This document shows positions 14,862-30,575 of a stretch of 64,000 nt of DNA, one piece after another. Source of the stretch: Sporobolomyces roseus (lineage: Eukaryota > Basidiomycota > Microbotryomycetes > Sporidiobolales > Sporidiobolaceae); the NCBI GenBank assembly GCA_016617785.1, contig JADILM010000008.1, positions 62,001 to 126,000 on the forward strand. Reading direction: 5' to 3'. The position numbers and the translations under genes are program-made. How positions within the stretch are numbered: position 1 is the first letter of the stretch; each line of letters opens with the position of its first letter. A model generated the notes under the pieces. The model ran no database searches. It worked only from the letters and a program-made list of their open reading frames with translations, and was not told the origin of the DNA.

Positions 14862-16299
14862 CTACCGAACTCCATCCCTTGCTTCGTCCCTGAATGCCTT
14901 GTACTCTTTCCTTAACTCGTTCCACCTGAGCACCAATTCGATAATCGCCCATTCTTTCCGTCTTTCCGCTCGACCCAAGTCCCTCTCGATCCGACTGACC
15001 TCTTTCTCGACGACTTCCCCGATTGTAGAAGCCCAGTAGATGCTCTGATACCCTCCTCGTCCAAACTTTGCACTAACAGCAGTGTCGTGTCGATAGCTTT
15101 CGAAAACATCGTTGTGAAGTTTTGCGAAATGTTTGACGGCTGACTTCCAGTCACCGCCGGGCGAGACTCGGGCGATGGCGTCTACGAGATCTCGCATCTG
15201 CGGCAAGAAGAATGAAAGAGTGCTGATCAGTGAACTGAAAAATCGGATACAGACCGAAATGCTCACCTCGTTGTTTTCGACAAGTTTCGCGTCTTTTGCT
15301 GCTTGCGCTGCGTCCTCAAGTCTTCGATACTCGCTAATCACCTCGTCGCTATTGTTGGCTGAGCTCCGACAGCAGAGGTAACGCTGCAACCTCCAAATGA
15401 TCATTTCTGATTTCCAGGATTTGGGCGAATCTGACGACTTGAGCGGGAGGATACGTTGTGGATGATGAATGTGATTCAACTTGAAGATATTAAGGTAGAT
15501 TTTGCTTTGATCCCATGCCTTCGTTGCGACGTGCGGCGATTCTTGTGATTCAAGCGCAATCCAATAACGCTCGATTAATGCTACAGCATCCATCTCGAGA
15601 CATCAGTGATCGACCTTACACTACAGGATACAAGAGGAGAAGCGCTCACCATTCATTTCCGCTCGTTTCGAGTCTCGTGCAATTCGATTCTCCTCCGTTA
15701 CGACGAATCTCAGCTGCTCGTAATAGCTCCTCCCTCTTCGTGCACTATCGGCAACACGTATGCGACGCTTGAGGACATCCACTTGATCAATCGACATGAG
15801 TGCTTCGACGATGTAGGTCGAGAGCTGAAGCGTGAAGGGGGTTGCGAAGTGAGATGCTTTGGCTTCATTCGTTTTGGTTCGTCGGCGGAATAGCATAGGT
15901 GCGGCTTGAGCGTCGTAGAGTAGACCTTCACAATGGCCCGAGAGTGGAAAGTAGCGAGAATGGTGCGGAATGTGATGTCGTTCTCCGTAACGAGAGCGAT
16001 GTGATGGGAAACAAGCTCGTCTCGTCGAAGCAAACATTCCTCACGCTCGCAGGCGACGAACCGTCGCTCTCTCGGAGCCTAGCGCATGATATCTCGATGG
16101 AGTCGAGGAGTAAGAGCCTTGTTCGCGAAGATACAGATCTGAAGGAGCTTTTCGAGTCAAGCAGCAAGCCATCCTCACCGCTCCACGAAATGATTTGGTC
16201 TTAGACCGTCGCTCCCGCTGAGAATCTCTCGAAGATCAATTGGAGCTGCGAGCTCTGACGGAGCCTTGCTTCGGGCGAGAGACGAACAAGCTCGTCCAT
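14862..16299 (-). CDS. Unrecognised protein, intron-rich
   Basis: I do not recognise this protein. Exons that join in frame read [20 protein letters not shown] and [11 protein letters not shown], then [20 protein letters not shown] and [20 protein letters not shown]. These are followed by [120 protein letters not shown] and a charged helical end. The composition is helical and charged with no signal peptide or membrane segment. Introns used: about 16230-16075, 15945-15840, 15652-15552 and 15268-15196. The start is uncertain: 16299 is given, and an alternative ATG at 16333 lies in another frame. The gene sits between the two inverted actin 3' sequences, with its 5' end about 200 bases from the actin repeat arm. 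Confidence 0.5.
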
Positions 16300-16670
16300 C
16301 GTCTTCGAGTCGAACAACCTGTGAACTCGCCATGACCAGGTAGCGACAGCTCCAAAGACTGCCTCGACGCACGCGATTGAGATAGTTCGAAACGGACCTC
16401 GAAACTCTCGAACAGCAGCGCCGCAAGAGAACAGTCGATGACAACGAGATTTCTGTATTTGAGAACGTAGGAAGCGGAAGGAGAGAGATAGATGAAGAGA
16501 AGGCAAGGAGGTTCGACTTTGCAAAACAGAAAAGACACACATAGAGAAAACTTTGTAAAAAAATGGAGCGGGTTCCAAAGAATGAGGGAGGAAGAGGGAG
16601 AGGGTAGTTTTGTTTAACTGCTTCGAGACAAGACACCACCGACGACGAACAATAGAAGAGTAACGACTGC

Positions 16671-18650
<1,980 letters not shown>

Positions 18651-19416
18651 TATTGTAGAGTAGCGAGAGAGATTGAAGGAGAGGAGAGTGAGAGTTGGAG
18701 GAAGAGCGAGGTGTTGGAGGTCGGAAATTCTGACAAGTCTCCGATCGCAGTATCTATTTCTCACAATTCAAACATACAAAAAGGTTCAATCTCACTGCAG
18801 GAGGAAGCGACCGCTTCAACCTTTCGCTTCTTCACCCATTTTGGGTACAAATAGATTTTGATTCTCTCTTCGACGCACTGCAACTCGTATAATCTCAAGT
18901 CAGCCGGTAGTCTCTCGAGTGATTCGACCTCGAACGAGCGAAATCTCGATCAACCTCCGTCGCAGCAATGGCAGAGCTGGCTATTCTCTCGTCCGCAAGT
19001 CACACTAGTCTGGAAGACCTCGAGGTGAGTCGAAGCCCCTCGCAGTGCATTCAAGTCCCACGAAACGAGACGAATGTGAGCCGAATCACCGAAATGGGAC
19101 GACCTCAATGTTTCAGATAGGGCAGAGGTGCTACATGGGTGCAACAGCGACCCTCAACAACGTCCAGAGATCACCACAACCCAAATCGAAGAGGATGATG
19201 GCGAGTTGGAAATTGACGAGGGGAGGTTGCTCTCTCACCCTTCACCGCTCTAAGCGACACAACTCGCTAGACTCGATCTGAACAGCTCGGGAGTATCATA
19301 CGACCTCATCAAGCGATCCTAGCAAGCGTACAACCCTCCCAGAGCCCTTCCTTCTCCCCATCTATTCCCACTCTTTCCCTTTCATCACTCGACTCCCCAC
19401 TCTCTCAGTAATCAGT
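18651..19416. other. Divergent actin / ARS2 promoter region
   Basis: About 766 bases. A short plus-strand frame from 18968 starts MAELAILSSASHTSLEDLE and meets a GTGAGT donor. Possible second exons near 19115-19253 are open but do not join convincingly. It may be an upstream ORF, a small gene or chance. Confidence 0.35.
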
Positions 19417-22321
19417 ATGAGTGACCGTAGAGGACCACCACCACCTAGAGACTACGATCCTTATCCACCGGGACCTCCTCGAGACTATGAAAGGCCACCT
19501 CCAACCGGAGATTACAGAAGACCTCCTCCTTTCCAACCTAGAAGTCCTCCTAGGTTCGATACGAGGAGAGGACCACCACCACCGAGAGATGGATACGATG
19601 ATTATAGAGGTCCACCTCCTTCAGCGAGATTGAGAAGTCCTGAACCAGGTTTCGATGGTAAGTTCATATTCAGCGAGTTCAGCTGAGCCGAGTCTCAAAC
19701 TGATCCAAGGTCGATGAGTACAGGTCGTGCAAAGAGGAAAAGGTCTCTTTCACCAGGTCCTCCCCCTCGTCGAGGAGGTGGAGACTATTACGAACCGCGA
19801 GAATATCGTACGTTTCTCGAACTTCGAACACAATCCTCTCACAGGTTCTGACTCGACGCAAGAGAAACTTGCAGCTCCCCGAGATGGACATTATCGAGCT
19901 GGACCTCCTCCTCTAGCATCGAATTATCGAGATTACCCTCCTGGTCCACCTCCTCTCGCAAGTCGAGCACCGAGAGGTCCTCCTGGTCCTCCTTTGAGAG
20001 GAGGTCCTCCAGAAGAGTTCCATCGCGGACCTCCACCTCCCGCTTACTATCCTCCTCCTCCCCATGCTGCGTGAGTCGAGGATTTCTCTCTATGCAAACC
20101 CCTTCTCCAGTATCGCTCATCGTGAGCTTCCTCTTCTTGCAGCGCTAGAGAACCTGAAGCACCTCACCATCTACCTTACATCGTAACTCATCGATACTTC
20201 TCCGACTGGTTCACTCGTACGAATCCTCCAGCACTCGCCGATTCCCCCGAAGCTCTCGAACTGGCATGGAAGAAGTACTTGGCCGAATACATGAGGAGGA
20301 GTTTGAGGCCTCAGTTTGAAGAGTTGAGGGGAATGAAATGGTTTGAAGAGAAATATGGGGTTGGGGAGGAGAGGGAGGGGGAGAGGGAAAAGAGGAGGGA
20401 GGAGGGGAGGAAGGGAAGGGTTGGGCAGTGGTGTGATGCAATGGAGAGGGGGGAGTGGGAGAATGTTACGAGCGAATTCGGTCAGTCGAGAAAAGATTGG
20501 CACTATCGACAAGCTCGCTTTTGAGACTGATGATATTACGTTTCTTGTCTCGACAGATGAAGAAGCCCTCGCGCCTCCTTCAAGCTCAGATCAGAATGGC
20601 GATACCAAGATGACTGAGTCGAATGATGCCGACAAAGAGAAGAAAGATGAGGACCAGAAGGAGAATCCAAAGAAACCTCAACCTTCATTAGGGGATGGAC
20701 TGATCCCTCTCACTCCCGAAACCGTTCTAATCCCTTCACGACCCAATCGAATCATCGTCGATTCGATCCCGAGTCATATCACTTACTCACAACTTTACGA
20801 GGTAAGCTCTTCCGAAATCCCGTCTTTTCCCGTCTCTTTCGCTGATCTCGTCTCGCTTCGATTGATAGGTCTTCTCGACGTTGGAAGGGTTTGAGAGATT
20901 GTCAACGGGTGATGGACAACCGTTTGCGAATTGGGTTCGAACGGGTTGGGTAACTTTCGATTCTGAAGAGAACGCTACGAAAGCTCTTGAATCCCTCAAC
21001 GATATTTCGGTGCGTCTTCGCTCACTCGTCTTGCATCATCTGAGTTCGTACTGATGCATCTTCGATGTCGCACAGATCGAAGATTACAAGCTCTCTCTCA
21101 GACGACAAGATCAACCAGTCGAAATCAAGATTCGAGCAGCTCCCGCCGCCATGTCAGCCCCTGATCGACTCAAGAAAGATCTTGCAACTGTCGAAAGCAT
21201 CATCGAGTATCTCGAGAAAGAGGAGAAGAAGGATATGCAGGAGGAAGAAGTGAAGATGGGAAGTGAATTGATTCGAGCTATGAAGGAGCGGTGGGAGAAA
21301 GAAGTGGAAGAGAAGAAGGAGAAGGGTGAGGATGTCACGAAGGATGAAGTCGAAGTTGTGAATCTAGAGATTCGCTCTCATTCTGACTCGAAGAGGAGAC
21401 TAATGCGCTTTTGATGCGATAGGTTCGGAAAACTCTCGATTACTCGTTACATTATTTGAGATTCGCTTTTCATACTTGCTACTACTGCGCTACTCAATGT
21501 CAATCTGCTGAAGCGCTCGAAAGCGTTTGCGCGAGACACGTTCGTCGAATTGGAGCTCCCTTGCGTAAGTCAATTTCTCAAGTTCAGTTTTTTCGAATCG
21601 AGACTGAGAGCTCCGGGATCTTGTCTACAGCTTCCGATCTCACCTTCGTCAAAGGGTTGGACGAGAAACTTCCTCTACTTGATGATCACGAGAAGCTTGA
21701 TTTGAGGGATTTCGGTGCAGAACTGAAAGAAGAGTGCGTTTCCCCTCCCTCTCGTCCACGAGTCTCGATTGTCTCGAACTCACCCGTCTTTGTAGGGTGC
21801 TGTATAGCTTGTGTCAACCTCACATCAAGATCGAAGAGGAAGGCAAATTCCGTTGTAAAGAATGTAACAAGTTGTTCTCGGCGAGGAAATTCGTCGAGAA
21901 ACATATCTTGACTAAACACGGTCACTTTGTCAACGATGCTATCAAACAAGCGAGTCTCCCTTATCTCCTACTCTTCCTCTTGCCTTGATCGCTGACAATC
22001 GAGCGTCAACAGGTTGAATTCTTCAACAATTTCATCCTCGATCCAGCTCACCACCCTATCGCCGATTTCCAACGCATGAATTTCCTTCCCTCTCTTCTCA
22101 ACCCTCCTCCTCCAGCTCCTACACTCGCAGATCGAATCGGTGGACGACGAGCTCCAACCGCAAACGGTTCTGACAACAAACGACAAAAACGAGAAGGGAA
22201 TCCACCACCTCCTCCGAAAGGAGCTACTTTGGATCCGAGAGCGGCGAGAGTACCTAGTTCTTATGCTGATTTGGATGGACAACCTGGTGGTGCACCCGAT
22301 GTTGTCGAACTACCATATTGA
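19417..22321 (+). CDS. ARS2: Ars2/SERRATE homologue
   Basis: Ars2 (Pir2 in fission yeast) links the nuclear cap-binding complex to RNA processing and decay. An N-terminal R/P/Y-rich region (residues about 1-200, many RGPPPP and DYR units) precedes the SERRATE/Ars2 N-domain. That domain holds PYIVTHRYFSDWFTRTNPPA and KKYLAEYMRRSLRPQFEELR. An acidic linker and an RRM-like core follow (RIIVDSIPSHITYSQLYEVF, WVRTGWVTFDSEENATKALE), then a helical stretch and HYLRFAFHTCYYC. The diagnostic zinc-finger block is KFRCKECNKLFSARKFVEKH, ILTKHGHFVN, followed by VEFFNNFILDPAHH and a Pro-rich end. About ten short introns restore frame, one with an odd GTTGTG donor near 21355. TGA at 22319-22321. Fungal members are often shorter in the N-terminal tail. 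Confidence 0.92.
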
Positions 22322-22547
22322 GGAAGGGAAGAAAGGAATAGTGAAAATAGTACCAAAATCTTTGATAGTAGTTTTATCTCGCAACCTCGTAAAAGCAGTA
22401 ATCTCCTGCAAACTAGTTCTTTCGTTCGTTCTTCATTTCGAGGGGGAAGAGTCGAGAGAGAAGGTTTGTAAGAGTGGAGCGAACCCTGAAGGGAGAAGTT
22501 TGCTCTCCTTTCCTTCAACTTCAATCGCTCGCATCTGAATAGAAACT

Positions 22548-24381
<1,834 letters not shown>

Positions 24382-24700
24382 GAACTTGACCTATATCTGT
24401 CTAGCTTGTGAATAATGCGAAGAAAGTGAAAATTGAGTCTATTGCGAACTTACGTCTGAGGCGAGTTTCGATTTGTATTCAAAAGAGAGAAAGGGAGGGT
24501 TTTTTTTGGTGTCGTTGAATCTACTGCAACTTTCCGGCCTAACTAGACCAGTTCGCTAGTACTCACCTTCACTAGCTCTAGTTCATTCCGACCTACTCCA
24601 TCCGGCCGCTGTACCTCTCCCCTCTCTCTTCTAGAGCTCATCAATTTCATCCATCTTTCTCATCAACCCTCTCCTTCACTCCTCCCACTCCCACACAACC
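24382..24700. promoter_or_regulatory. Promoter region of eIF3e gene
   Basis: About 319 bases with a pyrimidine-rich block at 24615-24695 directly before the eIF3e ATG. Nothing else seen. Confidence 0.4.
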
Positions 24701-26786
24701 ATGGTAGCCGCTCCATCCCCTTCCTCAGCTTCCTCAACCGACAAGCTCCTACCCCGAGTAGTCGAGAACCTCGACCGACACTTGGTTTTACCTCTGCTCG
24801 ATTTCTTAGAATCTAGGGACAAGTACTCTCATGAAGAAATCTTGAAAGCCAAGATTGACCTCTTGGGAAAGACGAACATGGTTACTTTCGTGGAAGGTAT
24901 GCAGAGGGAGTTGGAAGGAAAAGGTGAAGGTGATAAAGTTCAGGGTGAAGCAGGTTAGTCGACATCACTCTCTTCGAAGGTTCCATCAGACGCGGTGAAT
25001 GCTAGGAATAGTAAAGAAGCTGTATTGTGGAGGAACAGCGTGGGAACGGGGTTGATTATCGGAAGTATCATGTCGAACGAGGTGGAATGGGATTCGCGAA
25101 ACTTACAGATGGGACAGAATGGTAGAGGCACAGTATATGAGCCAGTGGTCCGGGCGGAGGATGGAGATCAGTACTTGCGAGGAAGAAAAGAACTTGAACA
25201 AGCTAATTCTGGGTTCTCGTCTACTTTCGCAGAATTCCGAAAACGCGAACAAGAAGTCGTCAAATCCCTCAACGACCTTCAAGCGCAAGCACAAGGTATC
25301 ATGGAGACTATCTCGAACCCCGAAGTCGTTTCCGCCCTCCGACAAGACAAGCAACACAACTTGAACTACCTCAAGGAGAACCACGGTGTAAATTTCTCTT
25401 TTCTCCCTCCCTTTGTCTTCTCACGAACTTACCTCGCTTCGAATGTGATCAGGTCACTCTCGATCAAATCGCCTACCTTTACAAATTCGGACAATTCCAA
25501 TACTCCATCGGACACTACGCAGGAGCTTCCGATTACCTCTACCATTTCCGAGTTCTTTCCACCGATTCTTCCCTCGTCTTGTCTGCCATGTGGGGTAAAC
25601 TCGCCGCCGACATCCTCGAAGGATCCTGGGATTCCGCTTTGGAAGAACTCGCCGGTCTTCGTGAATTCATCGATCAACGAGGTTCGAACGGACCTGGAGG
25701 ACCCCTCGTCGCACTCCAACAACGTACCTGGTGGTTGCATTGGTCACTCTTCGTCTACTTCAACCACCCGAATGGTCGTGAAGCTTTACTCGAATCTTGG
25801 TTGAACCAAAACTACCTCAACACTCTTCAAACTTCAGCTCCTTGGTTATTACGTTACCTCGTCGCGGCAGTCGTCATCTCCCGTAAATCGACCCTTCGAT
25901 CATCGACCACCACTTCGACCTCGAGATCTCGTGAAGCCGTCAGAGACGTCGTTAGGGCATTGGGTCAAGAACAATATCAATACTCCGATGCAGTGACCGA
26001 ATTCCTTCGCAAGTTGTACGGTGAAGTCGATTTCGAGGGTGCTAGGGAAGAGATGTCAAAGGCTGCTGGAGGTGTTCTCGAGGATGATTTCTTCCTTGAA
26101 CAATTCAAGGATGAGTTCGTCGAGAACGCGAGGTTCCTCGTTTCCGAAGCTTACTGCAAAATTCATCACCGAATCGATATTGGGTGCGTTTTCTCTTACG
26201 CTTCTGTCCTCGTGTACTGCATGCGGCGATTGACAGTATCCTCGAACGGCTGTACAGTGAACTTTCCGACCGACTTGGAATGACTCGTGAAGAGGGAGAA
26301 CGATGGATTGTCGACCTCGTCCGAGATGCTCGTCTCGACGCCAAGATTGATCTCAAACAAGTGAGCCTTTGTTTCTCTTTCCTACTCTCATCATCATGGC
26401 GAAACTCATCAGTTCTCTCTCGCTCTTTCGTAGAACATTGTTCAGATGAACCACGCCGATACTCCAGTTTACCAAACCGTCATTGAGAAATCACGTGGAT
26501 TACTCTTCCGTTCTCAAGCTATCGCTTCAGCAATCGAAATTCGTGCTGGTACGTCTCCCTTTCTGTTTCCCTTCTCGTCTCGATCGCTAAATCGAGATTA
26601 TTTGCAGCTGGTGGTGCCGTCGATCGTGATCAACATCGAGTAGGAGGACGAGGTGGACGTGGAGGACGTGGTGGAGCTCGAGGTGGAGGACAATCTGGAC
26701 GAACAAGCGGAGGAAGTCGACCATCCGGTGGAGAAGACAACAAATCTTCGAGTGGTGATGCTCCTGCGGCTACTACTGAGGCTTAG
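24701..26786 (+). CDS. EIF3E: Translation initiation factor eIF3 subunit e (INT6), RGG-tailed
   Basis: eIF3e is a PCI-domain subunit of the eIF3 scaffold. Seen: [100 protein letters not shown], and the PCI/winged-helix part [47 protein letters not shown], then [20 protein letters not shown]. The C-terminus ends in an RGG-type tail ([14 protein letters not shown]) rather than the short end I know from human eIF3e. The first intron is long (24954-25232, 279 nt) with a good pyrimidine tract and acceptor. It cannot be retained because TAG follows two codons after the donor. Three further introns lie near 25388-25452, 26183-26236 and 26361-26434, plus one near 26549-26607. Confidence 0.93.
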
Positions 26787-27144
26787 GAGAGAGGGAGGAG
26801 AGGAGAGCTTGTACGATTCGAGTGATATCCCTTTTAGACCAGTTTTTGTATCGTTTTCTTGTGAGTGAGAGGGGAAGGAAGAGGGGGTTCTATCTGAGAA
26901 GCCGTTTACATCTTTCCTGCGTTTTTGGAAGCTGTCGTCTTCTGATCGTCGCTGCGTCACCATTGCGAGCGTTCATGCTATTAGTAACAAAGAGAGTGCT
27001 ACTTTGTGCGAAAGCGAACTTTTGTACTTTCTTGCCCAGTTACTTTGCTTCACTTTCAGTCGCCGCCTACTTTCCTGTACGTACGCTTGAGCTAATGCGT
27101 AACTATCACTGATCAACCGTTGCGCGCTCGTAGCTCGCCTTTGA
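26787..27144. other. Intergenic region
   Basis: About 358 bases between two same-strand genes: the 3' end of eIF3e and the promoter of the UCS gene. No element recognised. Confidence 0.4.
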
Positions 27145-29211
27145 ATGGCTTCCCCTTCCTCTTCATCTTCGGATGAATCACTCTCCTTTCTCAAAGCGAT
27201 TCTATCCCGACCTAGCCCTCTAGAACTCACCAATCAAGACCTGCAACTCATCCTACCTGGTCTCGCGTCCTCTCCCTCCCTTCACTCCCTCTCTCTAGCG
27301 ATTCTCTCTCGTTCAACTTCCCCTTCCCCTTCCCCCATCACTCAGCAATCCATCAGATCCACTCTACAATCTTTACTATTTGGCACAAACTCATCTGAAC
27401 TCATCACTGGTCTCTCAACTCTCAGCGCACTCCTTCAAGTTTCACCTCGATTCGTTAATCAGTTATTACTCGACAAGGAAGATGAGGGACTGAAATTGGC
27501 TCTAGGGGATGCAGTGGAATATATATCGAAACCACTCAAGAGCGGGGCGAAAGGGAAGGAAAAGGAAAAGGAGGAAAGGGAAGCTTTAGTTGAATTATTG
27601 AGTATCGCGAGTGGTCAACAGGGGATGAGGGGAATGGTCAAGGAATCAGCTGGGGACTGGTTAGAGAGTTTGTTGGATCAGGAGGAGGAGGAGAAAGTGA
27701 TCAGGGCAATGGCGGCTGTTGGAATCGTCAAATTGAGAATGGGAAAGAAGGAGACGGATTCAACGACGGGTTTACCACGACCACAAGAGGAGGAAGAGGA
27801 AAAGCCATCGAAGTGGTCACTAGAAGATCTAGCTAAGCTTTTCGTCGATCTCGTTGTGGAGGAGAAAGGAGGGAAGGAGGACGATCAGACACTTCTCGCA
27901 TCTTTGGAAGGACTCGCTTATCTCACTCTCACTCCCTCTCCCGACATCAAACGAATCGCTTCTTCGTCCGATTTCCTCGACATCGTCTTCTCTTTCACCT
28001 CAGCGACAACGAAGCAACCTCCTCCGACAAGTTCGAATGCAGCTCGAGATTACGCTATCGCAACTCTTCTTTCACATCTCACCACGTTCCCTACTCCAGA
28101 AGATGCACAATCAGAAGCAGCACAAGTAGAAAGATTGAAACGTTTCGCTTCAGCCGGAGGAGGAGGAGTCAAGAACACAAAATCAGCTCCAGCAGAATCG
28201 ATCGAACAAGTTACTTCTCGAGTTACTTCCATCGTCAAGCACTCGACGTCTCCCATTCCTACAATCCGACAACTCTGCCTCTCGCCATCACTCCAAACTC
28301 GTCGATTAGCAGGTCAAATCCTTCATTCCTTCGTGACTCCCCAAGCTCTGCGAGGACAACTCCTCCAATCCGGTGTCGCTCGTCTCCTCCTCACTCTCAT
28401 CCGAAACATTCCAACTCCCTTCGATCCCTCCCTAGATCTCGCACCAATCCAAGCCCTTTCAAAACTCTTCATCACTTCAAACCCTTTACTCATCTTCGGT
28501 CCCACTCCCTCTTCTCCTCTCCTACTCGAAGCCTCTCAAGCTATCTCCTTACCTCTCGGATGCTCATCCTCTGTACCTCTACTCGCAATCTTTGAGTCTT
28601 TGATGGCTTTAACAAACATCGCTTCCCTCGATCAAGAACTCACTGATCGACTCTCACGCCTCACCTTACGGGATCGGACGTCCTCGAATCTACTCCTAAA
28701 TGCAGTAGAAGAGCTACTGTTGAATGAGAACAAGATGGTCAGGAGGGCAGCGATCGAATTGGTTTGTAACCTAGTCGCATCGGAATCAGGAATCGAATAC
28801 TTTGAACCCTCTTCCACCTCATCCTCTACTCCTCGATTACACCTACTACTCGCTCTCGCATCTTCGGAGGACGTTCCAACAAGGCTCGCAGCGACAGGTG
28901 CATTCACAAGTTTGGTTTATTCGAGAAAGATCTCGACAAGTTCGGTGATGAATGAGAAGTACGTCGAGTTATTGCGGGGAATGCTGGAGGATGAAGAAGA
29001 TGGTGTTAGACATCGAGCTTATGAGGTCTGGAGAGGGATCGGAGAAGTGTTGGGAGAGTTGGAAGAAGGCGAGAAGGGGAAGGTTAGAGAGGGATTGAGG
29101 AAGGGGAATGTAGTTGGGGAATTGGAGAAGGCAGGAGAGAGGGAAGATGTAGGAGATCTGAGGGAATCAGCGGAGGCAGCGATCGAGGGGATCAGGAAGT
29201 TAGTCCAGTAG
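27145..29211 (+). CDS. UCS-domain myosin chaperone (She4/Cro1/Rng3/UNC-45-like)
   Basis: A single open frame of 688 codons, unusual in this intron-rich window. It is an all-helical armadillo-like protein. The C-terminal half has features of the UCS domain: IFESLMALTNIASLDQELTD, LLLNAVEELLLNENKMVRRA and AIELVCNLVASESGIEYFEP, then RLHLLLALASSEDVPTRLAA. UCS proteins bind and fold myosin motor domains and are needed for actin-based motility and cytokinesis in fungi. The N-terminal half has weak helical repeats and a Lys/Glu-rich linker (residues about 130-145). I see no TPR domain, as in other fungal members. The start at 27145 is the first ATG of the frame. Family assignment rests on pattern, not on a search. 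Confidence 0.72.
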   Translation: MASPSSSSSDESLSFLKAILSRPSPLELTNQDLQLILPGLASSPSLHSLSLAILSRSTSPSPSPITQQSIRSTLQSLLFGTNSSELITGLSTLSALLQVSPRFVNQLLLDKEDEGLKLALGDAVEYISKPLKSGAKGKEKEKEEREALVELLSIASGQQGMRGMVKESAGDWLESLLDQEEEEKVIRAMAAVGIVKLRMGKKETDSTTGLPRPQEEEEEKPSKWSLEDLAKLFVDLVVEEKGGKEDDQTLLASLEGLAYLTLTPSPDIKRIASSSDFLDIVFSFTSATTKQPPPTSSNAARDYAIATLLSHLTTFPTPEDAQSEAAQVERLKRFASAGGGGVKNTKSAPAESIEQVTSRVTSIVKHSTSPIPTIRQLCLSPSLQTRRLAGQILHSFVTPQALRGQLLQSGVARLLLTLIRNIPTPFDPSLDLAPIQALSKLFITSNPLLIFGPTPSSPLLLEASQAISLPLGCSSSVPLLAIFESLMALTNIASLDQELTDRLSRLTLRDRTSSNLLLNAVEELLLNENKMVRRAAIELVCNLVASESGIEYFEPSSTSSSTPRLHLLLALASSEDVPTRLAATGAFTSLVYSRKISTSSVMNEKYVELLRGMLEDEEDGVRHRAYEVWRGIGEVLGELEEGEKGKVREGLRKGNVVGELEKAGEREDVGDLRESAEAAIEGIRKLVQ

Positions 29212-29452
29212 TCAGAAGTCGGAATCGCAACATGAAGCTTTCATCGACGTCCACTCTACACTCGATTCCTTCCAAATCTCTCAAGCTACACGTCTCCTGT
29301 CTTGTCGTCGTCGTCGTCGAGGTACCTCCTCAAGCGAGCCTGAACCTCTTTTCACTCGCTCAGATCCTTTCCTCCATGCTCCTCCACGAAACTTCAACCG
29401 ACTCTTCCTCTCTATCTCTGCACTCTCGATCTCGCTGAGTAGTCGTTGAAGC

Positions 29453-30168
29453 ATGCCGGTCAGTCTCGCACAACTCTATCTCGTTTCCGGATCTACTTTC
29501 TGACCTCTCCTTGTCCGTTCACAGTCTCTCGTTCTCCACTCGATCCTCCAACCTCGTGCTCTAGGCTCTCAAGACACTACTTACGAAGGACCTTCATCAA
29601 CCGAGGAGAGTGGCAAGCAAGGAACTAAGATTGGAGTGATTCTGGGATGCGTTTTCGTCGTTACTCTTGGGACGGTTTTCGCTGTTGTTGGATTATTGGT
29701 CAGGAGGCAACGAAGGAGAGATGCAGGTTCGTCGAAGCTTCCGCTCAGTCGCTACAAAAACCCTCGTACTGAACGTCGTTGATGGGAACAGCTCGAGGAA
29801 CTCGGATCCATGATTTACAATCCGAAGAACTCGTCCCCTGGCTCACTCGTGGCTCTCAAGGTCCAAACTCACAACTTCAATATGATCTCCTCCTTCCTCC
29901 TTCGACACCCAATTCCGCTCCTTCAGAACTTCCTCCTTCGCCGGGTTATTCGAGGTTACCTATGAGCGGTCATTTTTCGGCGGAAGCATCTCAGAGCTCA
30001 ACCTCAGCTGTGCTGGCAACGCAACCAATGTACGGAGAGAGTCAGGGAGTAGAAAGGGAGGAAGGTAGGACTCCAGCGAGACAAGCGACGGGAGATAGTA
30101 CGAGAAGTTTACCTCCTCCTTACTCTTCGGGGACTAGTGGAGTAGGAACGGATCTCAGTCAACGGTGA
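29453..30168 (+). CDS. Small single-pass membrane protein with PPxY motif
   Basis: I do not recognise a family. A six-base first exon (ATGCCG) splices to SLVLHSILQPRALGSQDTTY. A Thr/Ser/Glu-rich stretch follows, then one membrane segment (GVILGCVFVVTLGTVFAVVG) and a basic stop-transfer block LLVRRQRRRDA. The donor of the next intron is GTTCGT at 29727. The tail (about 125 residues) is Ser/Pro-rich with ELPPSPGYSRL and RSLPPPYSSG. The second holds a PPxY motif, the binding site of WW domains such as those of Rsp5-type ubiquitin ligases. The start is uncertain, since a long open stretch upstream (29232-29440) could add an N-terminus with a further intron. A protein of similar plan follows 400 bases downstream. 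Confidence 0.55.
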
Positions 30169-30575
30169 AAGTGAGACGTATGACATAATGGACCCTAAGA
30201 ACTCGAAGGCAGGACGAGAGCGTGATGGAGAATCTCGAGAGTGCGAGTTTACTCTCGCTGATTCGCTTTCGGCCGTTCTCGCTTCAGCCCGTTTGCTGTA
30301 CTGCGCCGGCTTGGCATTGATAAGGGCGCTGGCGTTCCGCGGAGAAGATGACGAATGATTCCAACGGACGCACGACGGCGAAAGAGCATAACAAGGGCGA
30401 TAAGACGACTTGTTACTTTCTTCTCCCTTCCTTCCCATGCCCCCTCCAACTCCTCAGCTATCTATCTTCTCTGCTTCATAGTGAGGAGTTGACGAAAGTC
30501 CAGCCTCTCAAATCGTCTATTCCCGCTATCCTTCCTCACCTTATCTCCAGCTTCACAAGCAATCTCTCGCTCAAA
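30169..30575. other. Intergenic region
   Basis: About 407 bases between two same-strand membrane-protein genes. A CT-rich stretch at 30415-30470 may mark the second promoter. Confidence 0.35.

Noticed and set aside
18968..19253. Possible small gene MAELAILSSASHTSLEDLE with a second exon
   Set aside because: A donor is present, but no acceptor joins it to a convincing second exon in frame; left as an unassigned region.
24995..25230. Long open stretch inside the first eIF3e intron, in frame with exon 2
   Set aside because: No acceptor joins it to exon 1 in phase, and the family sequence continues directly from exon 1 to AEFRKREQ at 25233.
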